Assembly (NCBI GenBank): GCA_905181875.1
Contig: CAJIZH010000006.1
Location: forward strand, 124,001 to 188,000
Length of the DNA: 64,000 bases
Direction of reading: 5' to 3'
Origin: Flavobacteriales bacterium UBA6770
GTDB taxonomy: Bacteria > Bacteroidota > Bacteroidia > Flavobacteriales_G > Salibacteraceae
Both the position numbers and the translations under genes were made by a program. Under the pieces are notes generated by a model. The model did no database searches, was not told the DNA's origin, and saw only the letters and a program-made list of their open reading frames with translations. Shown in pieces: positions 62,288 to 64,000 of this stretch (position 1 is its first letter; each line of letters opens with the position of its first letter).

Positions 62288-62316
62288 GTCATTCTGAATC
62301 CGGTTCAGAATCTTGA
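62288..62316. repeat. GTCATTCTGAATCC-type palindromic repeat
   Basis: GTCATTCTGAATCCGGTTCAGAATCTT has 8-bp perfect arms ATTCTGAA / TTCAGAAT, about 40 nt before the FMN reductase start. It is a member of the dispersed GTCATTC family. Confidence 0.75.
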
Positions 62317-62358
62317 TATTTTATAAGTTTGGACAGGTTAAAAATAAAACATAAAGGC

Positions 62359-62982
62359 ATGAAAGTAATAGCATTCGCAGGAAGCACAAGTTCACAATCA
62401 ATTAACAAAAGACTCGCAACTTACGTTTCAAGTTTATTTGTTCCAGCAGAAATACAGGTACTGGATCTGAACGATTTTGAAGTTCCTATTTACAGTTCAG
62501 ATAAAGAAACTGAAAGCGGAGTTCCAGACAAGATTTTAGAATTGGCAGAACTACTTGACATTGCAAATTTAATAGTGCTTTCCTTAGCCGAGCACAACGG
62601 ATCATACTCAGCAGCTTTTAAGAATACCTACGATTGGTTAAGTAGAGTTCCAGATCGTAAAGTGTTTGGAAAGACTCCAATATTTCTTTTGGCTACTTCG
62701 CCAGGCGGCAGAGGCGGAGCAGGTGTTATAGAAGCCGCTAAAGGCAGAATGCCTAGAGATGGGAGTGAAATTTTAGATACATTTTCTTTACCTGCATTTT
62801 ACGAGAACTTTGGAAAGGACGTTATGAGTAACGAAATGGATTCACCAACTTATGGAATCGAATTACGAGAAAAAGTCACTGAAATCAAACAAAAGTATTT
62901 TGGAGCTTTCTATTCAGATACCAGCGGTACTTGCGGAATCGATATTTCAAAAGATGATGCTGGCGATGCAGTAGAATATTAA
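62359..62982 (+). CDS. NADPH-dependent FMN reductase family protein
   Basis: 207 residues of the flavodoxin-like NADPH-dependent FMN reductase family. The phosphate loop is AFAGSTSSQSINKRLATYVS (about 4-23), and SLAEHNGSYSAAFKNTYDWLSR (about 76-97) is the characteristic core; ATSPGGRGGAGVIE (about 114) fits the FMN-binding loop. It reduces FMN, quinones or azo compounds. The start ATG at 62359 (MKVIAFAGS) is used instead of the track start at 62329. It is followed 12 nt later by the thioredoxin-like gene. Confidence 0.9.
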   Translation: MKVIAFAGSTSSQSINKRLATYVSSLFVPAEIQVLDLNDFEVPIYSSDKETESGVPDKILELAELLDIANLIVLSLAEHNGSYSAAFKNTYDWLSRVPDRKVFGKTPIFLLATSPGGRGGAGVIEAAKGRMPRDGSEILDTFSLPAFYENFGKDVMSNEMDSPTYGIELREKVTEIKQKYFGAFYSDTSGTCGIDISKDDAGDAVEY

Positions 62983-62994
62983 AAAATAAAAATT

Positions 62995-63570
62995 ATGGCA
63001 ATAGTATATTCAAACATGATGGAATTGGGCACTAAAGCTCCTGATTTTACTTTACTCGATACCGTTTCAGATGAAACAATTTCGCTGCAAGATTTAAAGT
63101 CGGATAACGCAACTGTGGTAATGTTCATCTGTAATCATTGTCCATTTGTAGTTCACATCAATCCTAGGCTAGCGGAAATTGCTAAAACTTACAAGAAGAA
63201 GGGAGTGCAGTTTATTGCTATAAGTAGTAATGATGCAGATACGCACCCACAAGATGCGCCAGATCATATGGCGATTCACGCCAAAAAAGAAGGATATACT
63301 TTTCCCTACTTATACGATGAAACCCAAGAAGTGGGAAAAGCGTATGGAGCAGAATGCACTCCGGATTTCTTTGTGTTTGATGGAGAACTTAACTGCACTT
63401 ATCGAGGACGATTTGATGCAACTCGACCAGGTTCAGGGGCCGCTAATGGTCAAGATTTGAAGAATGCTTTGGATGCTATGTTAACTCGAAAAGAGGTGAG
63501 CGAATTTCAATCTCCAAGTATGGGTTGCAATATAAAATGGAAGCAGACCGATATTGATGAATTGATCTAA
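62995..63570 (+). CDS. Thioredoxin-like (AhpC/TSA) protein
   Basis: 191 residues of the redoxin fold: MMELGTKAPDFTLLDTVSDETISLQDL at the N-terminus and the active site MFICNHCPFVVHINPRL (CNHC, Cys46 and Cys49, about 43-59), then AISSNDADTHPQDAPDHM and GAECTPDFFVF. It probably acts as a peroxidase or thiol oxidoreductase in the cytoplasm. It lies right after the FMN reductase gene and is likely co-expressed with it. Confidence 0.9.
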   Translation: MAIVYSNMMELGTKAPDFTLLDTVSDETISLQDLKSDNATVVMFICNHCPFVVHINPRLAEIAKTYKKKGVQFIAISSNDADTHPQDAPDHMAIHAKKEGYTFPYLYDETQEVGKAYGAECTPDFFVFDGELNCTYRGRFDATRPGSGAANGQDLKNALDAMLTRKEVSEFQSPSMGCNIKWKQTDIDELI

Positions 63571-64000
63571 TAGGAAGAAGCCGAAGATTACAAGCTGTTT
63601 TAGTTCAGAAAACAGCGTTCTGTGTGGCAAACTTTGTTTACCCGTCTATTTGAATTACTCAAGCTTTTTCGTCTGGAAAAGTGGGAAATGTTTTGAGGGT
63701 ATTCTATTTTAATTGTTACATGCTCTATCCTATCGGTTGTTGGGTCAATAAGTACAATCAAGACAAGACATTCACAAAGACAGAAAAGGAGGTCTAGCGG
63801 GGGAGTATCATTCATGCAGTCCTTATTCTCACTCAACCTTTTTTATTGGCAATATTTATAGATTTCTGAGTAAATACTCAATATTTTTCTATACGTCTGC
63901 GCATTACTACTGAAAATTCTGCGTACGTAAAAGGTAAAATAGTCCAATATTGAAAATATCTTACAGCCAAGAACAATTTTTTAGAATCTCGGTGGCTAAC
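63571..64000. other. Intergenic region at the window end
   Basis: No gene is certain. The last 123 bases on the minus strand stay open (see the partial entry). The 78-codon ORF 63600-63836 shows no convincing features. Confidence 0.4.
63878..64000 (-). CDS. Possible 3' end of a gene entering from the right
   Basis: On the minus strand the frame is open from the window edge to a TGA at 63878-63880, reading LFLAVRYFQYWTILPFTYAE and a basic tail. It may be the last 40 codons of a gene that starts outside the window. No family is recognised. Confidence 0.25.
   Translation of the reverse strand, partial: VSHRDSKKLFLAVRYFQYWTILPFTYAEFSVVMRRRIEKY

Noticed and set aside
63600-63836. 78-codon minus-strand ORF near the right edge
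   Set aside because: No recognisable feature and a Cys/Leu-rich composition suggesting chance.
1-64000. CRISPR arrays, tRNA, rRNA, prophage or IS element
   Set aside because: No regularly spaced repeats, no cloverleaf or rRNA-like stretch, and no transposase or phage gene was recognised by eye; a scan by tRNAscan-SE and ISfinder would settle it.

Overview
The window comes from a Bacteroidota chromosome, most likely the Flavobacteriia/Flavobacteriales. The evidence is direct: four proteins end in type A type IX secretion (T9SS) sorting domains, one ends in a gliding-motility-associated (type B) domain followed by a PorP/SprF protein, DUF4476 and DUF6150 proteins are present, several genes have TAnnTTTG promoter elements, GC is low and Shine-Dalgarno signals are weak. 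I see no rRNA, tRNA, CRISPR array, transposase or prophage.

Layout. 1-7.3 kb: 3' end of a solute-binding protein, prmC, a POT-family peptide transporter, a lipoprotein, a Tat-type pirin, a GNAT enzyme, ndk and nrnA. 7.3-14.4 kb: a YiiX-like lipoprotein, a FrnE/DsbA-like protein, an RluA-type pseudouridine synthase, a T9SS protein with an SGNH-like body, a DUF6150 repeat protein and two small membrane proteins. 14.5-20.2 kb: an accessory stretch with a PETase/cutinase-like secreted hydrolase, gene debris including a broken duplicate of a nearby gene, a Crp/Fnr regulator and a sialidase-like BNR protein. 20.2-28.7 kb: a serine block (serC, serA, DUF1015, NUDIX, BamA-like) with two secreted proteins, a ferredoxin and a LuxC-type acyl-CoA reductase. 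28.7-33.6 kb: the type B T9SS/PorP pair and a large lipoprotein. 33.7-46.5 kb: rpmE2, an alternative GlmU, lon, hutI, a VanX-like peptidase, prohibitin, ftcD, a membrane patatin and a TPR protein. 46.7-50.3 kb: pyrR-pyrB-STAS-T9SS protein-rnz, followed by a divergent bestrophin. 52-55.2 kb: an arsenic operon (ArsR, DUF6428, ArsC, ACR3) trailed by a thioredoxin. 55.2-57 kb: an ECF sigma / membrane anti-sigma / Spy-like sensor cassette. 57-64 kb: an M23 peptidase with a T9SS tag, a stress protein, a run of broken genes (alpha/beta hydrolase, outer-membrane proteins, subtilase), an FMN reductase and a thioredoxin-like peroxidase.

How the genes work together. serC and serA give the first two steps of phosphorylated serine synthesis. 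hutI and ftcD are two consecutive steps of histidine breakdown but are not adjacent. pyrR and pyrB overlap and start the pyrimidine pathway. The ars genes form one arsenate reduction and efflux unit. The sigma/anti-sigma/sensor trio resembles CnrYXH-type periplasmic metal or envelope-stress signalling.

The most notable items are the PETase-like hydrolase with a T9SS tail, the CnrYXH-like trio, the duplicated and decayed genes near 12.6-16.4 kb and 59-62 kb, the dispersed GTCATTC-type palindromic repeats, and a terminator-like hairpin whose T-run touches the start codon of the DUF1015 gene.
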